A stretch of DNA of 64,000 nt from a virus, in the IMG/VR virus record IMGVR_UViG_3300026484_000524, positions 1 to 64,000 of that record; one strand, written 5' to 3'. The stretch's first letter is position 1. Every line of letters starts with the position of its first letter. A program made the position numbers and the translations under genes. Positions 61,991-64,000 of the stretch are shown piece by piece. The notes beneath the pieces are model-generated. The model did no database searches. It was not told where the DNA came from and saw only the letters and a list, made by a program, of their open reading frames with translations.

Positions 61991-62422
61991 TTAGAAATTA
62001 AAAAGCGATTCAAACTGTAGGTTTTTAATACGATGCACGTTATAACCATATACCATTATATCATATTGTAGTAAAGTTTGTGCAAAGCTTTCAGCATCTT
62101 CCGTATGAAAAACCTCTAAAATCCAACCGCGGTAAAAAGGAAGAAAAGGCGATGTTAAAACTACATGTATCCCTGGTTTAAAAAAACTCAAACTCTTTTG
62201 TTTTTCTTGTTGTATATAAATTGCAAGAGGTTCTGGGAAATCTTTGGGAAATTTTTCTAGTTGATCCAACCAAAATGCAATTGTACTATATTTGTCAGCA
62301 TATAAATCAATTAACTCAGGTTCAAAGGGAATTTGAACCAGTTTAAAGTACAAAGCTTTAGGATGTCTCATAAAACGAGAATATTTTTTTAGTAATTCCT
62401 CTGGAATTTCCATAGGTTGCAT
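61991..62422 (-). CDS. Hypothetical protein, 143 aa
   Basis: GGAGGG precedes the ATG. A soluble protein with a helical N-terminal part and a beta-rich end (HVVLTSPFLPFYRGWILEVF, about residues 86-105). No family is recognised. It is preceded by a large fibre-like gene and followed by the 47-residue ORF. Confidence 0.65.
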   Translation of the reverse strand: MQPMEIPEELLKKYSRFMRHPKALYFKLVQIPFEPELIDLYADKYSTIAFWLDQLEKFPKDFPEPLAIYIQQEKQKSLSFFKPGIHVVLTSPFLPFYRGWILEVFHTEDAESFAQTLLQYDIMVYGYNVHRIKNLQFESLFNF

Positions 62423-62439
62423 AATAACCCTCCTTTTCC

Positions 62440-64000
62440 TTAGGCTAACACGGGTGCTCTAATTTTAAGACTATATTCTTTTGTACCGAGTTTTAATGTA
62501 TGAAGATTTTCATCGGCAATATAATTTAGGCTTCCTCTAATAAATCCAATCCATAGTTTATCATTATCTACAAGTAAATTATTACCAAGGTAAACTTTTG
62601 GATCAACGTTTTGAGAAGCAATAAGCGATGTATTAAATACCAAAAAGCATTGATTACCAAGTTTTATAGCAAATGGACCATATGTTTCATGTGTCAAATT
62701 TAAGCCAGTTAGCAGTTTTACTCCGTAATATGTATAGCTATTAACTTGATACGTATTGTCAAGATCCACATACAATTGACTATAGGTATTCATAAGGATA
62801 GAGGAATCGTAAAATGCCTTGCCATTGGAGTCAATTAAATAAAAACCGAAACCTACGTCAACCAGATAAATAGATTTGTCTTTAAAGGTTTTGTCAGTTA
62901 AGTAGGCTTGTTTATTTACTGCAATCCCAAATGGGCCATAAAACTTAGAAACAATTGCATTACTAAAATCAACTTTTGGAATTAAGTAGGATACATCATT
63001 CCAACTTTGATCCACATAAACTTGTTTTGTTTCAAAATTGTATATACAAAGTGGAATTGTTCCATTAAATAGTAAACCGTAGGTTTCATTGATTGGTAAT
63101 ACTCGGAAATATGCGTTTTCAAGTGATACCATTTCATATAAATTCCACGGATACAATTTTGGATATGTCGGATTCTTCTCAAGTAAGTATATTGAATTAT
63201 CCTTGTCGATAACTCCGTAACCTAGTGATTGTAAAACTTTGCGATCATTATGATAATGTACTGCATAAATTCGGAAGGTTAAAATTGGTTTGTCATTAAA
63301 CCAGGTGATTTTTGAATCATTATAATCGATTGCTAAATTTTCATTAACTTGGATTACTTCAAGATATGGATAAGTTTCAAATATAGATTCATCAAATAAC
63401 TCAACTTCAGGTTTTGTGATTAAGTTATTTTCGTATAAATATGCTGTTAAAGTACCTACATTTCCATCGGATGCTAAATTTGAAAACATTTCATTTATCT
63501 GCGCTATAACGTCTTGGTTACATAATGTAGTAAATAAGCTTAATCCGAGCAATGTAAGTAAACTTGATGATGCATTCGGATTAAATAAAAGAGATGCCAA
63601 AAGATAATTTGAAGCAAGTGAATTTAAATATGTCACGAGGATACTTGCTAGATTATCGTAGAATGCTTGAATAAAATCGAGAAGGTTTTGTAAAATTTGT
63701 CGGAGTTGTTCTATAACCGTTTGAATTAAATTGTATACATGCTTAAGTAGTACTATAATGGTAAGAATGCTTGAATTTGCATAAAGCTGGGTTAATAGAT
63801 TATATAAGTCGTCAGTGATTGAAGTTATTTGAGACATTTGTTGACTTGCAAGTAGATATTCTTGATTTGGATATGTTTCAACCCACTGTTTTAATTTATC
63901 ACGAAGCTGTTTTAAAATTTCGCAATACTCTTGGTAACATTTTAGTTTTGCGGCTAGTTGCGGAAGCATATTTGGATTAATTTTGAGTTTTATTTCCTCT
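62440..64000 (-). CDS. Large virion-type protein, 5' end beyond window
   Basis: The frame stays open from the stop at 62440 to the end of the window. The ATG at 63969 has no ribosome-binding site at a usable distance, so the gene most likely starts outside. The visible 520 residues begin with long amphipathic helices (about residues 10-130, coiled-coil-like) and then become beta-rich, with repeated short modules such as YGPFGIAVNKQAYL and YGPFAIKLGNQCFL. One DSNG is present (LIDSNGKAF). Probably a fibre or other tail-surface protein. No family is recognised. Confidence 0.65.
   Translation of the reverse strand, partial: EEIKLKINPNMLPQLAAKLKCYQEYCEILKQLRDKLKQWVETYPNQEYLLASQQMSQITSITDDLYNLLTQLYANSSILTIIVLLKHVYNLIQTVIEQLRQILQNLLDFIQAFYDNLASILVTYLNSLASNYLLASLLFNPNASSSLLTLLGLSLFTTLCNQDVIAQINEMFSNLASDGNVGTLTAYLYENNLITKPEVELFDESIFETYPYLEVIQVNENLAIDYNDSKITWFNDKPILTFRIYAVHYHNDRKVLQSLGYGVIDKDNSIYLLEKNPTYPKLYPWNLYEMVSLENAYFRVLPINETYGLLFNGTIPLCIYNFETKQVYVDQSWNDVSYLIPKVDFSNAIVSKFYGPFGIAVNKQAYLTDKTFKDKSIYLVDVGFGFYLIDSNGKAFYDSSILMNTYSQLYVDLDNTYQVNSYTYYGVKLLTGLNLTHETYGPFAIKLGNQCFLVFNTSLIASQNVDPKVYLGNNLLVDNDKLWIGFIRGSLNYIADENLHTLKLGTKEYSLKIRAPVLA

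Noticed and set aside
1-64000. tRNA genes, CRISPR arrays, insertion sequences, integrase or attachment sites
   Set aside because: No cloverleaf, regularly spaced repeats, transposase or recombinase was seen while reading; gaps are too short and are filled by terminators and ribosome-binding sites.

Overview
The window is a compact, AT-rich segment of a tailed double-stranded DNA phage genome with a contractile tail (a myovirus). It carries a tail sheath protein, two tail-tube paralogues, a gp6-like and a gp25-like baseplate wedge protein, a gp26-like baseplate assembly protein and a gp5-like spike OB-fold protein. Many very long, Tyr-rich, unrecognised structural proteins (about 400-970 residues) suggest a large or jumbo phage. 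Nearly every gene has a strong AGGAGG(T) ribosome-binding site, which fits a host with a canonical anti-Shine-Dalgarno, but the host cannot be named from sequence alone. I saw no tRNA, rRNA, CRISPR array, insertion sequence or integrase. No stretch over about 105 bases lacks a gene or regulatory element.

Layout. (1) 1-10046, plus strand: a run of small genes of early or middle type. They include dUTPase, a HAD phosphatase, an SMC/RecF-like ATPase with an altered Walker A, a TnpB/RuvC-like protein, small membrane proteins and many unknowns, divided by GC-rich intrinsic terminators. A bidirectional terminator at about 10059 separates this block from the next. (2) 34187-10113, minus strand: virion genes. 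These are large tail or fibre-like proteins, two proteins with tail-fibre N-terminal domains, a permuted papain/NlpC-like peptidase, an SNase-like nuclease and the spike protein. (3) 34260-38250, plus strand: three structural-type genes of unknown role, convergent with and overlapping the next block. (4) 64000-38231, minus strand: a long unit that begins with a 5'-cut gene and dNMP kinase. A membrane protein, a CCG-domain (HdrB-like) protein, a class II glutamine amidotransferase and QueC follow, then the baseplate/tail genes (gp26-like, probable frameshift partner, gp25-like, sheath, tube 1, tube 2, gp6-like and large unknowns).

Most notable are the Gat + QueC + CCG-domain cassette, which suggests 7-deazaguanine DNA modification with an unexpected Fe-S-type partner, and a probable +1 programmed frameshift joining the gp26-like gene to an ORF without its own start. 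Also notable are a recurring composite terminator (hairpin, T tract, then GACTCGC-like), strong enrichment of the tripeptide Asp-Ser-Asn in minus-strand virion proteins, and terminators buried antisense inside genes.
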